Shown here in pieces: positions 11,199 to 24,242 of a DNA stretch of 64,000 nt. Source of the stretch: Primula veris (Eukaryota; Streptophyta; Magnoliopsida; Ericales; Primulaceae). A model generated the notes under the pieces. That model searched no databases and was not told the origin of the DNA. It saw nothing but the letters and a program-made list of their open reading frames with translations. Numbering within the stretch: position 1 is the stretch's first letter; every line of letters starts with the position of its first letter. The translations under genes were made by a program, and so were the position numbers. The DNA lies in contig OY821750.1 in the NCBI GenBank assembly GCA_963682055.1, positions 11,038,501 through 11,102,500 of the forward strand. The letters are read 5' to 3'.

Positions 11199-11990
11199 AT
11201 CCTTTTTTATGATGACAAAACCTTTTAGAATTTTAGTACACATAAGATCGTTGGGGTGTAATTGAATGTAATTAAAGACTTAAGTTTTTTTAAAAAACTT
11301 TTCAATTGAGTCGTGTTATATTCTTGAAGAATGTAACAATGTTTAAGTAATAATGTGATCTCATAATTCTTGTTGAAATGCTTTGGTACATAAATACCTT
11401 TTCGAAAAATTCAGACGATATAATCATTAAAAGGTTTTCTTTAACAAGCATTACAAGTGTTGGAAGTATTTAAAATCTCCCTCTAAATACGAGCTTGGTA
11501 TTTCAGAAAATTTCGGCAGAATTTTCTCTGTAATAGAAATAAATCATGTTTCTAAAAAACGTATAAAAGTTATGATTTTCCTCCCCCTGAAAATGTGAAC
11601 CATTTTCATTCAATAAATTGAAATTTCTCCCCTTATTTGAGTAAAATTCTATATAAAACTTTCTCCCCCTTCTTTTCATCAACAAAAAGAGTTGGGTTAT
11701 GGTTTTCAGGTTTGAAAAAATTAAAACTGTACCTGCACGTAGACGATTTCCAAATATATATTGTATATAAAATTTAACATTTATTGGTTCAACAATGTAT
11801 ATAAATTACAGATAGACTCAACAGTGATCATCTCCTTTAACAAATATATAATTTTAGTATTAGACAATCTTTATTCAGTCTTCATGCATGAATATACGAA
11901 CGGTTGATAGTACAAACATGGTTTGCTGCCAGACTTTCTAACCGATTGGAAATTATGGTAATCGGTTGGAAACTGTAATTTCAGAATTGA
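11199..11990 (-). mobile_element. 3' internal non-coding end of the same copia element
   Basis: Minus-strand reading shows the run of GGGGGAG-type tracts (for example AAGAAGGGGGAGAAAG near 11660) and TTGTCATCATAAAAAAGG just before the LTR. Both features are typical of the region between pol and the 3' LTR of SIRE-type copia elements. No coding domain remains. The upstream part appears to be cut off by the next copia remnant. Confidence 0.5.
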
Positions 11991-11999
11991 TAGTTTGGT

Positions 12000-13470
12000 A
12001 AATCATACAATTTATCTAATAAATAAATAAATAAATAATGATCACAACTAAAAAGGGTATTACAATATACATGCAGCGGAAAAAACGATTGTTTTACTTA
12101 GATTTCTGAATACGGATGCACCCACTTATCTACGTGATGCAGACGCTAACATAGTCGTCTACTAATTTCTCACACCTTTCAAGTCCACAAGGTTTATGAT
12201 GATACCTTAAAGAGAACAAAGAATAATAGTGATAATAATTGTACATGAACTTATTTGTGATATCTAGAGATATATATAATAGGAGATATATAGAGTTTGT
12301 TGCGAGTTTAAAATAGATATCATATTATCTCTAAGGTAATTATTAAACTCAAATACTATTATCACGAAGATAAATCCTAAATAACAAACTCATTATTATC
12401 CTTTGTCAATGTGGACATACCACACATCTCTCACTCGTACACATTGTCAACAAATGCTCATACTACCCACTCATCAAAATATTGTTCTCATCTTAATATT
12501 AGGAAATGGGACGTGTAACCTCATGAGAGAAAAAAACATGTGAGCAATGTTATATCAAATCATCATTTAACAAATATATCACCACGACTCCAAATCTCGT
12601 CATACCCCAAATCGTTCCATCAACACTAAGTCTTACAACTTGTATCCCTTCATTAGCTAACACATAGCTAATAGACTTTCATAATATTTTTGTTTTCATA
12701 AGTACGTCGAAAACAAATTTGACGTAATTGCCCGGGCTATGAACCACAAAACATAAGTGTGATGTCAAAATAATTTTCTCTTAGACACTCATGATAGTCC
12801 ATCTAATCTAGACTGCTATCGTAGACTTGCTGTGCTGGAACAAATCTTACATAGGCCTTGGATGACATGCTAAAGTAGCAACATCTATCGTCAATTTTAT
12901 AACATAGTTCTAAGTCACAAAGGGTATTAATCTGAACAAATTAGATCAAAAAGGGCTCACATAGTGACTAAGTGGGGATTCATCTTGTCACTCCCTAACG
13001 GTCGTCAATGCACATACTTTACGATTAGTATGCTATGGTGGAGAACCCACAAAAGGTTTGTCACACTCTACAACACCATACAGAACTTAATACAAAACTT
13101 GACTAGTCGCATATACCATGCTTAACATTAGTCACTTAAAGCAGTTTATACGCAGTTCTACAAATCTTATTTCCGGCTCTTATACTGATTAAGTCTCATC
13201 TTAGTCTTTACTAAGGCGAAAAAATGGTATTACCCTTGGTCACTTCACTAGTACCAAGAGAACTACACTAAGTAATCATTACGTCTCATCCTGCTCGCTA
13301 GCTAAGCGCCGGGGCGATCGCCCATGTGAGTAGGCCGATCAAAAACCTGGTGACATATACAATAAATGCAATAATAATATGTGCACTAATTAAACAAAAA
13401 CATGAAAAAATAAATAAAACTAATTTATTATCATAAAAGTCATAAAGGTGTCAAAACAAATAGAAATTAA
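12000..13470 (-). mobile_element. 3' untranslated region and probable 3' LTR of the copia element encoded at 13.5-15.5 kb
   Basis: This lies directly downstream of the minus-strand pol stop at 13471. The minus-strand sequence has no reading frame. Its far end holds TTTTTCCGCTGCATG (about 12070-12085), a motif common near the 3' end of plant copia LTRs. LTR borders could not be fixed, because the partner LTR is missing. Confidence 0.4.
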
Positions 13471-15467
13471 TCAAATCCTACGTAAACCTAGAGAGTTAAC
13501 ATGTCTGCTAAAAACATCTCTAACAATAGGTTTGGTGAATGGATCAGCGACCATGTCAATGCTAGAGATATGTATTAACACCACCAAACCTTACACAATG
13601 TAGTCTCAAATAAAATTATACATCTTGTCTATATGTGTAGCTTTTCCATGGTATTTAGGCTCTTTTGCATATGCTATAGCAGCGGCGTTATCACAGCATA
13701 CAACAACCGCATCCTCTGAGTGACTAAAAATACTCGACTTAGAAAAAAACTCCTCAACCAAATAGCTTCCTGAACAGCAGCGGTGCAAGCTACATATTCT
13801 GACTCCATGGTGTATAAAGCTACGCACCTCTGCTTTTTACTACAGCAAGTAATAACTCCTCTTCCTAAGATGAAAGCATAACCCGAGACGGATTTGCGAT
13901 CATCTACATCTGCAACCCCATCTGCGTCTAAATAACAATAAGGGCGTATGCTACCACCTTGGTAGAATAAAGCATAGTCTGAAGTCCCTTTCAAGTACCC
14001 GAATATTCTTTTAACTGCAGCCCAATGCGTAGTTCCTGGATTACTTTGATATCGCCTTACCATGCCAACGACAAAACAAATGCCGGTTCGAGTTCACAAC
14101 AACAGCACTAGCATATGGAACTCTTTCCATTTTATTTCTTTCTTCCTCAGTTTTAGAACTTTGTTCGACACTCAGAATTGACCCTTCTCCATTGGAGTTT
14201 CTATGGGTTTGGAATTATGCATGTGAAATCGTTCTAAAATACTTTTTATATAACCTTCTTGAAATAAACTCAGAAGTTTCTTTGAACGATTTCTTGAGAT
14301 CTTCACCCTAAGCACAAATTTCGCTTCACCCATGTCTTTCATCTCAAATACATTGGACAACCACTTCTGAGGGGCGACTATCAACTCCATGCCATTTCCC
14401 GCTAATAAAATGTCATCTACATATAATGAAAGCATGAGAAAATTATTCTCAACTCTCTTAACATACACACAATGATCTTCTTCGATCATCACAAAGACCA
14501 CAGAGATAACGGCTTGATGAAATCGATTATACCACTGTCTAGATAATTGTTTTAGAGCGTATATGGAACGCTGCAAAAGACAAACTTTGCGCTCATGTCC
14601 TTGAGCCTGAAAACGTTTAGGTTAATCTATATAGATCTCTTTATCTAGTTCTCCATTGATAAATGCTGTCTTTACATACATCTGGAACAATTCCAGATCT
14701 AGATGGGAGATAATAGCTAAAATGAGGCGAATAGAGGTGAATCTCACCACAATAGAAAACGCCTCTATATAGTCTACACCCTCTGGTTTAGTGTATCCGT
14801 TTGCCAAGAGACGAGCTTTATACTTGTCTATAGATCCGTCAGCCTTGCGCTTGACCTTGAAAACCCACTTATTTCCAATGATTTTGCGACCTGCTGGAAG
14901 ATCAACAAGCTCCCATACAATGTTCTTATACATTGAACTCATTTTTCTCTTCCATAGCAGATAACCACTTTTGAATATGGTGATTCTAATGATTCTTCAT
15001 AAGAATACGGTTACTCAGAATCCACTGAATTGAAAATGAAGGACTGACCTTCAATATCAAACTGACGACGAGGAACTGTTCCTCGATGGCTTCTACGCCT
15101 TTCAGTATATATAGAGGCTTCTTGTGATACACTGCTGTTAGAAAAAATATCTCTCTCAGGTACGCGATCACTCCCACTATCTCCAACTATGTTGTGAGAT
15201 GTAGCAATGTCACCTGAGGAATCATCTAACTCATAGAGATTGATATCCTCTTTGATTTCACAAATACTCGGAAATTCCTCTTCAAAAAATTTCACATCGT
15301 GGGACTCAAATTCAGTAAGTCTGCCATCTGGATGTTCACCATACATCACATAACGTTTGGAGTGATCAGAGTATCTAATAAAAACACATTTACTAGCTCT
15401 GGGTCCTAACTTGCCAAACTTGTGGGAGTTACTGTGAACATATCCAGCGGTAAACTTGTACTTTTAA
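13471..15467 (-). pseudogene. Ty1/copia polyprotein remnant (integrase end, RT, RNase H)
   Basis: In order on the minus strand: the end of integrase (SHKFGKLGPRASKCVFIRYS, near 15440-15360); the linker with YVMYGEHPDGRLTEFESHD; RT with NKWVFKVKRKADG, KARLLANGYTKPEGVDY and the active-site box YVDDILLAG (about 14430); RNase H with DADGVADVDDRKSVSGY, TMESEYVA, CDNAAAIAYAKEP and HIDKMYNFI; and the C-terminal DPFTKPIVRDVF...LGLRR to a TGA at 13471. Several frameshifts and stops separate these parts. In RT motif A the usual QMDVKTAF reads QMYVKTAFING, so a catalytic aspartate is lost. Gag, protease and most of integrase are absent upstream of about 15467. The layout matches Tork-like copia elements, but the lineage is an inference. 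Confidence 0.85.
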
Positions 15468-15469
15468 AT

Positions 15470-16020
15470 TTACTAATTCTGAATTATTTTGTAAACAAAC
15501 TATCATTTGGTTAACGAGAAGCAGAATTTATTCTCTCTAATATTTTCAAAAATCGAAATTCTATCTATTCTCTTTTATATGTTTTGCTTTTCTCTTCCCG
15601 GTCTATATATTATGTTGCTAAGAAAAATCTGATAGTTAAAATTGGAATTTTCAGTTTTACGTTTTCACTTTTTTTTGTTATTCAATTAATATATCCTATT
15701 TGTTTAGCATAAAATTGTCAGTTTTTATTTTATTTTAATAAACATATAAGTTTTGAAGTAGATAACACAATACATATTTTCATTCTAGGGTTCAAATTAT
15801 CTACATTAGGTACTTTAAATCGATAAGCCAACTAAGTCGATTAGATTTATATATTCAACCTTATCATTTGTGTATTAGCGTTGGACTTTAAATGATAAAA
15901 TTACTGATTTTGCCTTGGTGTTGAACCATAACTTTTTTATTACAATTAATATTTTATCTTTTTTTTACATACTGTTATGATTTTATCACTTGGTAGTAAC
16001 TATTGCTTATTTTTTCATAT
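15470..16020. other. AT-rich DNA upstream of the truncated copia element, no gene seen
   Basis: Homology to copia ends abruptly near 15467. The next 550 bp are low-GC without frames or termini. Confidence 0.45.
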
Positions 16021-16028
16021 GTTTAGGA

Positions 16029-16421
16029 GGAGATGGTATCTCATTACTCGAGGAATTGGCTACATGATATCCCGAAGACACATATGTTGATGAAAATATT
16101 GTTCTTTCGGATGCTGATAAAAAAATAATTATGAAAACAATAGGTATAAAGCCTGGAAAGGAGATTCACAGATTAGGTTTCGGCAGGTTTCGAGACCTTG
16201 GACCGTCTACAACCACACAAGGTGTTGCATCGTCAAGTCGTATAAAGGAGTTGGAGCGACAAGAGGTTGATGAGAAGCCAGATAGGCAGGTCCTAGGACG
16301 ACGTCTGCGCGTGTGGGAGGCAAGGACGAACGCGTTAGCAAAAACTTTCTTTGATCAGTGATATCCACTTCCAGAAGAGTTTGATGAATTTGAAGAATAT
16401 GAGGACATTACACCTCCATGA
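16029..16421 (+). pseudogene. Transposon-associated ORF fragment of unknown function
   Basis: An open frame from 16131 to 16361 encodes about 76 residues, rich in basic and acidic side chains (RFRDLGPSTTTQGVASSSR, LERQEVDEKPDRQVLGRRL). It continues past a TGA with an acidic tail (EEFDEFEEYEDITPP) ending at 16421, and related sequence reads upstream to about 16029. I do not recognise the family. It is followed within 150 bp by CACTA-type subterminal repeats, so it may be the end of a transposase-associated gene. GC content is higher than in the surroundings. Confidence 0.4.
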
Positions 16422-16574
16422 TAGATGGTTCCTATTTCATGATTTAGAATTTATCTTATAATTATTTAATTTATTAAAATATGTTTATTTAATGGTTTGA
16501 CGACATGTGAATTCTTTTATTGAATGTTTATATCGTTTGTTCAAATATTATTTTGTTCACTGATTAGATAAAAA

Positions 16575-17035
16575 TATAATTTGTCGGCAGAAATTCAGAT
16601 TATCAAAATAAATTATATAAATTAAACTAAATCATATATAGACAAATTATTGTTTCTAATTGGAGTTGTGCAGACAAACCGATTTGTCGCTAATCCCATC
16701 TGCCGACAAATCTTCCGTCGGTTAGTATATTTTTTTCCTCTCTTGGTTTTTTATATACAAAATATTGGTTGTGAGAAGTTGTCTTAGTGAACCTCATCAA
16801 CTCTAGTGATGTAGATTTTTGTCGAGTAAAATTTCTGCCGACAAAATCTTTTCGTCGACTAAAACATATACCGACAAAATATTTGCCTCGGCATGTCAAA
16901 CTGCGCCGACAAATTTAATTTTTTATCGCATCTGACCTATCCTGACAGTGCTGACCCTCGAATCTTGCCGACGAAATTTTCGTCGCCATAGTATTGAGCC
17001 GACTAAATACGGGATGTCGCGACAATATAATTTCC
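16575..17035. repeat. CACTA-type subterminal repeat block
   Basis: Many copies of GCCGACAAA, TTTGTCGGC and close variants in both orientations occur here (for example TTTGTCGGCAGAAATT at 16578 and CTGCCGACAAATCTTC near 16700). Such blocks are where transposase binds near the ends of CACTA (En/Spm) elements. No CACTA terminus was found at the right side, so the element is truncated. The same motifs recur at 25.8 kb. Confidence 0.5.
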
Positions 17036-17245
17036 GCTATGCCAAGCAATAAAACCACAACACATATCAATGAAATAAATAAAAAACTACCCTAAAAACT
17101 AAAAATTTATATTGGTTGCAATCTAAATGTGTCACAGAGGTGTGTACACTAAACTACTATCTGTTGTGGCCTATCCAATAACACAAAAGTCTATTTCTCT
17201 AAAATGTGGGATAATCCCCACCACACACATGCATATATATCTCAA

Positions 17246-17479
17246 TGTTGTATGATATTATTGGCCATCTTGGGTCTTACTCTATTGGGCCTATCTTGGG
17301 CTTTCCTAGCATATGTAACCATACCCTCTATTTTATAAAGAGGGTTAGTGGTCTCTTGATGTATCTCTTTGTACAATCATATTAATGAATAAACACTTCG
17401 TCTGTTGTTTCTCATACCTCTCTCTATATCTATACATATCTCTATATACATTTATAACGAGCTAATATGTCACACAACA
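17246..17479 (+). repeat. 5' LTR of copia copy 1
   Basis: Starts TGTTG and ends CAACA. It contains a TATA-like stretch (CTATTTTATAAAGAGGG near 17330) and is followed directly by the primer-binding region CGTTATCAGCACG. It pairs with the LTR at 24004-24237. Confidence 0.93.
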
Positions 17480-19209
17480 CGTTATCAGCACGATGCTCGC
17501 GAAGATTGAAATAAAAGGTAGGAGATTGAGGAATTTGTTCGAAGACCAGGGTTTAAGCTCGAAGATTGGGTTATAAACATACGGCCAAAGTTTGAATTTT
17601 TTTTTTGTTCCGCCGGTCTTCTCCAAAATACGAGGCATACGGTACATATTTTTTTTTACTCTCGTAAATAAAATTCATGAACTGCATAAATAGATTGCTA
17701 TTGCTGACATATGCTAATAATTCATGCATGATTGTATAAGATGTATTAGTTTATTAGTTGTTACTGCATGCCATATGTGTTTATATATCTCTGTAATCTA
17801 TTTTGCTTGGGTTTTAGTTCACTGTGGAGTAACACCATGGCCGAATTTTAGATGTAGTCACAGACATAGAAATGATTGGAACTCCCACCTGTATATTGCC
17901 AACATATATTGTTTGATGCAGAAGTAAATAAATCGGTAGTTCTAATAACCTATTGGACTAAATCTGTGCACATTAAACACACCAGGACTTACCTGTATCA
18001 CGCCAAATATTATGGATTAACTGTGTAAATTAGTCTAAAACTGAATATAGTTTACTGTAATTATATCACTGGTCCCATAGTATAGTACTTGTATGCATGA
18101 TAGTATATGTGTTTGTATTACCATGTATAGAAATTGCATGTATATTATATAATGTTAATTAAAATTTGCACTCTCTGCATGTGATATGGTAAATTAGTAA
18201 TTAAATATACTACACATTTGCATGTTAAAATTACCATATAGAATCGATTGGTAATTAAAAATATATTGTTTGCTTGCATGTTAAAATTAACATGTATAGA
18301 ATTATTCATATGGCAATAAACAGTAGATAATTGATTGATATCTTGTTAGTATAATCAACATATCTTTTGATATTACCATAGATAAATATCCCATATGGCA
18401 GTTAATTATTTGATTTGATCTAATTGATTTGATTTGATTTGGTATGATAAAATTTGTGTGATTGATAATCCTGAATTGATTTAGTTTATCACCAAATCTA
18501 CTGCATGATTAGATATATATCATAATATATTTTATATTGACTTGTATATATATGTTGTTATCTAGAATAGATATATGTGTTATTTATTGCCATGAATGGT
18601 ATAATTGCGAAATCATATATATTCACATTTAAGTTGAAAAAATGATGAATCTTCCCTAAATAGGCTCACATATTTGGATACGATGTATAGGAAAGATATA
18701 GGCGGAAGTCGATATCCTAATGAGGTTGGGTTTTAAGTGGCATTCGTGCCCTCCACCCTCACCGTCTTTACTGGTCGTGTTCAAGTAGAGCTACCGAAAG
18801 GGGTTGACTAAATAATAATTTCTCCGAGTGTGTTTATATAGTGATGTATGTTTCGCCGAATTGGTGTCTCAGTATCGACCCGTCGTTCGATTAATGAGAA
18901 CCAATTCACATTAAAAGCAAAACTATTTTCGAACCTGCCGTTTCGAAACAAAGTTTGTGCTTGTGAAAACCATAAACATATAAACCGGTTGTTTTATATG
19001 ACAAATAATCCAGAACTTCCAACACATGTTGGATGTCATCTATGATGAGAAAAATCGTAAAACATACTTGCGAAATGACTGTTTAAATGTTGATTTTAAT
19101 CCATTAACACATGTTACTCATCCTGATGTGTGAAAATGTGATGCCCAAAATTTTTTTGGATGCCATCTTTGATGAGTAAAACACGAGTTTGTTGTTACCA
19201 TCGGAATGA

Positions 19210-19670
19210 ATGCTAAGGCGTTGATTTTATTCCGCTGCCACATTTGAGATGTGATGACGTATATGGTGAACAAATGTCTGAAATTGACATATTGGAGCTA
19301 TCCTTCACCAAAATACTAGCTTGGAAATTGTATTCCATAAGCAGTATCGTGAATTTATATTCACCATGTTTCTTTATCGCCCATCTGTTATTGGATAAGA
19401 AAATTACCCCGGTGAGTAGTTTTAATACTATTTGGTCAATGGCGAATTGTTTGCCTGATATTAATGCTCTTTGTGTACATTTTTTTTCCACGAATCGAGA
19501 ACCGAGACAAGTGTTATCTGTCCCGAACTGTTGCGATCCCGATGAATCGCTTAGCCAAACGAGATTTTAGACAATCATCAAAATCGAAAACATGTGGCTC
19601 CAAGACAGTAATTGAAAGGAACAATATGGCCCGTTGTCACAAAGCAATAGATAATGCTAAATGAGGCAAC
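19210..19670 (+). pseudogene. Decayed gag segment of copia copy 1
   Basis: Plus-strand frames give MSEIDILELSFTKI, FIAHLLLDKKI and LPDINALCVHFF. These track the gag region of copia elements, where a gag multimer domain is followed by LLxAEQN-type sequence and a glycine/arginine-rich linker. A later frame near 19620 (ERNNMARCHKA) sits where the zinc knuckle should be, but the CCHC residues are lost. The 108-codon frame (19244-19570) opens on TTG, not ATG. Its counterpart in copy 2 differs almost only at replacement sites, so it shows no sign of selection as a protein. Confidence 0.6.
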
Positions 19671-20889
19671 TCTATGCTATAAAGACAAAGGTCATGCACG
19701 GTTACTCCTTAAATAGATCACAACTATTATAAAGGTGGAAAAACCGATACTAATGTGGTTAAAACTAACTGAAAGGAATCTCTTGAGACCCCCGATTTTG
19801 TGGCTCAAATGAGTTTGGGAGCTTTCTTTATTGATTTTGATAAATCATTGAGCCATTTTTTCGCTCATCTGGATTATGTTTTTCATTTGGACCATACTTT
19901 TGGATTATGGTTTGCCTGTTTACAAAATTTCTTGAAATAATTTAAAGTGTTTTGAGAAAATTCCTTTGACAAATGTGACCAAACTTTAAATTATTAAATT
20001 TTAGGCAATACTTGTGGTGTAGTTGGTTTTCTGAAAATAGTGAGTAACAGTGTACCACATAATTTCACCAACTATTTGCCTAAAAGAGTACTCAGTGACA
20101 ACGATTCTGGACTTGTCGTTCCAAATCAAAATCTTTGGTAAAACCAAATCGATTTGTCAAATATGAGGTCTTATATTCATGTAGGTCCTGCCGTACCTTG
20201 TTGAGTTATAAAATATTCGAGAAAACCAGTGTTATTTGGTAATAGCTCATGAAAGAATTAAAATTTCTTTACATAGCCTCCATTCAATACGACCAAAAGC
20301 GTATTTTAGAGTAGTTGAAATGTCTTTCAAGTGGTTGCTACCACATTCTTTAAAGCATTTAATGTTACCTTATCATTTCGCCTGTCGTCGAATGATAAAT
20401 GATTTAGATGCTAAGACATGATTGTCTGTACTATCATTCGCCTGTCGTCGATTGATAAGAGCATTTTGATATTGTGGCATTGACCGGATGAGATATTCCC
20501 GGGTCAAAAGGCGATGGTTGATTTATAATCGCATCGCATTTGGATTCTCTTTGAGGATATATTTCGTGATTAATCCGAAATTAATGCCACTAATGCTCAA
20601 TTTGAAAGACTAGTATGTGTAAAGATCACGAAATGAAATCGTAGAATTCTTGTAAAGAATTGAAGGAGTTATTGTGGACTTATCCAACCATAAGACGGAT
20701 CATAAATATAAATGGTTATGGTTGATGCATCGACAATATGGTCACATTTTAATGTTGTCCACATAAATGCAGCACTTTCCAAACTTTTAGCCCTATCATT
20801 AAGTTAATGGCTCATGATCCGGATTATCCTGAAAAGTCTAGTCGACTTGATAATTCCGAAGAGTAATAATCGAAATTTCGATTTGAATT

Positions 20890-22080
20890 ACTTGAGTTTG
20901 GAAATTGAAATTGAACATCCTGTCGATTATGTTCAGACCCAAATGGACTCACGAAAATTTTGATGATGCGACTGCAAATGGTTGCACGCACTTCTTGATC
21001 TTGCACACCAAGATTTATATTTCCGTGTGGGGTCAAGCTATTTTGTTGCATTGGTCCGTCATGAGGCCCATAGACATTTAAACACCATATGCATACCAGC
21101 TAATTACTGGTTATGAGCCAGAAGTCTCATATTAACGCGTGTTCAGAGTGCTTAATAAATATTTTGATTGAGCCGCTATAGCGTTCAAAATATGGACCTC
21201 TGAAGGGGACATAAGTCGATTATGAATCCCCTGCCTATCATTTAATAGAGTAACCTTGACAAGCGATCTCTTTACCGCATGATATGCGTAAGTGACATCG
21301 CTAAGGCTGTTCTCCCCGTCGTTAGGGGGAGATTTGCACGTTAGCGCTGATAAGGAACGACGTGAAGTAACGTGGCATAACCCACTCAGTCTTAGCTTGA
21401 TCCCCAAAACTGCACTTAGTGATAAGTAAGTGCATAGACTCCCTCAAGTCTAACTAAATGCCAAATGCATTTAATGACTTTATGAGATGTCACGAGATCA
21501 TTTATACCTGCTGCAAAATTCTTCCAAGGATAGACGTCCCTGTCGGACGCCGTGTTCCTGTCGTAACACGTTGCTTTGGCCGAACCCACCAAGCAAAGGA
21601 TACTGCCGTTGGCCGTCAGTCTGTCATCCTTCCTAAGATATGAGGAAGTTGACCGTTTCTTAATTCGTTCAGCCCCAGAGGTGGTGCACTGAAAATCGTT
21701 TGTCGCACGAGATTATAAAGGAGAAAGAAGATGTGTGATTTCCTCCTTATCCTAAGAATCTCGAAATATCTATCGATCATGATATCTTAGACGATATTGA
21801 AGCGAAACGAGACTGTCATTGATTACTTGTTCATATATTCTGTGATGACTAATAATATGAGCAAATTATGACAGAGAACCATGTACCGTTGCCTGAAGTT
21901 AACGGAAAATAGACTGGACTAATGGAAACTTGTAATCCAATTAGACTCCTTAGCGAAAGTGTGTTCGAACATGTAGCTCTAACACCACCAATGTTAAACG
22001 AGTTCGTTTATTTGGTTATTCGTAAGGAAGATTGATAAGAATAATGAGATTGTAGAATGCTCGCCTAGTAGCGCAAGACT
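20890..22080 (+). pseudogene. Decayed integrase, linker and RT start of copia copy 1
   Basis: In order: IEHPVDYVQTQ with TKIYISVWGQAIL and TPYAYQLITGYEPEVSY (integrase catalytic-core end, matching the family pattern TKLPxSxWGHAIL...SPxQLxFGxEPxxS); RIDVPVGRRVPVV with GRTHQAKDTAVGRQ (linker, usually RGRPxGSKD); and VFEHVALTPPM then EFVYLVIRKED (RT start, usually VFGPVxPTPPxVKPVGYKWVFVRKR). Frames change repeatedly and stops are common. These assignments rest on remembered family patterns, not on a search. Confidence 0.6.
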
Positions 22081-22329
22081 TCTCTCACACCTTGGAATTG
22101 ATTACGATATGGTTGATTTCTTCGTAATGGACATTATAACAGTCCCCTACTTTACCAGTTTAGTAGTTTCCGAAAAACTGAGTATGCAGCCATGAATGTG
22201 ATCACGGTTTTATCTCTATGGGGATTTAGACAAAGAGATATAAATAAAGGTCTGTGTGTGACTTCATATCCTTGAATCAAGTAGTTCCTGACCACGGAAC
22301 ACGATCTCAATTGACTAAGACGTTCACTA

Positions 22330-23270
22330 TATGGATTAATATAATCCGAGCGGATGTGGTATACCGCCTAAGTGAGTACTTGATCAGCTTGGGATACTTG
22401 AACAAGTATTATGCCCTTGCATGTTTTATTACGCGATCCATTTTTTTGGATTTGCCTTCGAGATGAAGGATCTTGGGAAGACACGGTAGTGACTCGGCCC
22501 GATGATCGATTCCCGTAAAGATTGAATCTAAGTCCATGATTCAGACTACACCCAGAAGGTGTTATGACGTTTTAGTCATTATGACGCTAAGTCATCAGAT
22601 TCTCCCATGATCGTTCGATCACTAGACATTGATATAGACCCGGTCCGTCCCTGATGAGACGACAAAGAGATATTGAACCATGATTTTCATATCTAAGTAC
22701 AATAAGCGCATCATTGTACTTGGTCTAATGTGCTAGGACGAACATCTCGTATATTGTGAATGGTATAGCTCGACACAACATTGCGCTAACACGCGACCAT
22801 CGAAATGGCATAAAAGACATTTTCCCATTACCTTAAGGTAACTGTGGATGAGGGCTTATCCCATTTTGCATCATCGAGTGTACCTACCCCCTTCGGTACT
22901 CGAATTAACGCAACCCTTTTTCGGTTATACCGATGCTGGTTACTTATCAGACCCGCATAAGGGATATTCCTAACATGGTATGTCTTTGCCATTAGGAATA
23001 AGGCGATATCTTGGAGGTCTTGGAATAACTCCAAACGAATCACTATGATCTACTCGTGCTCTATGAGACGACTAGAGAGTGTATATGGCTTCGAGCTCGT
23101 ATTAACCATATTTGAATTACATATGCTCTGTCTCACGATCCAGATAAAACACTTGTCATAGAAGACAACTTGTTGTTATCGATCAAGAGAGACATCACTA
23201 CATTATGCTATTTAGCATTTATCATCTAAATAAATCTTCACATATGACGTTTAAGAGCATCCTGTCGAAT
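22330..23270 (+). pseudogene. Decayed RT and RNase H of copia copy 1, YVDD segment missing
   Basis: Pieces such as RLSEYLISLGYLNK are followed shortly by FEMKDLGKT (about 22455-22482). The stretch that should lie between them and hold the RT active site YVDD is missing. Later come SLDIDIDPVRP (about 22625) and RDHRNGIK (RNase H region). The same gap occurs in copy 2 at about 32010-32070, so it is an inherited deletion. Confidence 0.6.
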
Positions 23271-23299
23271 GCTCGTTTTATTCCACGTTATATTTTCTT

Positions 23300-23500
23300 A
23301 CATACAGTCGGGTGCAAGTAAATGAAGCATCCAGTCGAATGCTCGTACTCTTGCTTGAAATATGAAATCCTTGCACCCAGTCGTATGCAAGTGAGGGGGA
23401 ACATCCAGGTGAATGATTATTGCACTCATTACTACTTAGTCGAAATCCTCGCACCCTGTCGTGTGCAAGTGAGGGGGAGCATCCAGTCGCATGCTCGTGT
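23300..23500 (+). repeat. GTGCAAGTGAGGGGGAGCAT repeats in the 3' region of copia copy 1
   Basis: Degenerate units of roughly 60-90 bp alternate GCACCC(A/T)GTCGTGTGCAAG with GAGGGGGAGCATCCAG. They lie between decayed pol and the 3' LTR. Copy 2 has the same array with an extra unit (32890-33160). Confidence 0.7.
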
Positions 23501-24003
23501 ACTCTTTTTGTCCTTAGACCAAGGTTTTTTTCCACTGGGTTTTCCTTGGCAAAATTTTTAGCGAGACACGTTCCCATTATATCTCACTTAAGATTGCCGA
23601 AATTAGGGGGAGTATCCTGTTGTATACTTCTTATCACTATGTACTCTTTTGTCCTTCGACTAGAAGTTTTTCTCACTGGGTTTACTCTAGCAAGGTTTTG
23701 ATGAGGCACCTGTTTTGTGGTTGATCCCCTACTACTACCACTGTTGCACTCTTTTTCCTTCGATCAGAGATTTTCCCATTGGGTTTGCTCTGCCAAGGTT
23801 TTGATGAGGCACACTGTTTTGTGGTTAGTTAATTACATAGAATTTCGCCCTATATCATTCGGCTACACAGTTTGTCCTAGTTACCGGTTTTGTCCCACAC
23901 TGAGTTTTCCATCTCTAAGGTTTTTATATGTTTAGCACTGCGAATGAACTCGACTCACATCGACAGCATGAAGACGAAGAAATCAAGACGTCCAAAGGGG
24001 GAG

Positions 24004-24237
24004 TGTTGTATGATATTATTGGCCATCTTGGGTCTTACTCTATTGGGTCTATCTTGGGCTTTCCTAGCATATGTAACCATACCCTCTATTATATAAAGAG
24101 TGTCAGTGGTCTCTTGATGTATCTCTCTGTACAATCATATTAATGAATAAACACTTCGTCCGTTGTTTCTCATATCTCTCTCTATTTCTATACATATCTC
24201 TATATACATCTATAACGAGCTAATATGTCACACAACA
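24004..24237 (+). repeat. 3' LTR of copia copy 1
   Basis: Preceded by the polypurine tract at 23994-24003. Starts TGTTG, ends CAACA and has the same length as the 5' LTR. The flanking CTCAC mirrors CTCAA on the left. Confidence 0.93.
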
Positions 24238-24242
24238 CTCAC

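Larger units (their letters stand above)
17246..24237 (+). mobile_element. Copia LTR retrotransposon, defective, copy 1
   Basis: A 6992-bp element with two 234-bp LTRs (17246-17479 and 24004-24237), both TGTTGTATGA...CACACAACA, differing at about nine positions by eye. The flanks CTCAA (17241-17245) and CTCAC (24238-24242) look like a 5-bp duplication with one change. After the left LTR comes CGTTATCAGCACG (primer-binding region). Before the right LTR is the polypurine tract AAAGGGGGAG. The interior retains, in copia order, recognisable pieces of gag, integrase, the IN-RT linker, RT and RNase H, but stops and frameshifts break every domain. The 3' region after pol has repeated GTGCAAGTGAGGGGGAGCAT units (about 23.3-23.5 kb). 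It can only have moved with proteins supplied in trans, unless the lesions arose later; the second copy argues against that. Confidence 0.92.

Noticed and set aside
19244..19570. 108-codon frame kept in both copia copies (partner 28808-29134)
   Set aside because: It starts on TTG, covers decayed gag, and nearly all differences between the copies change the amino acid, so there is no sign of selection.
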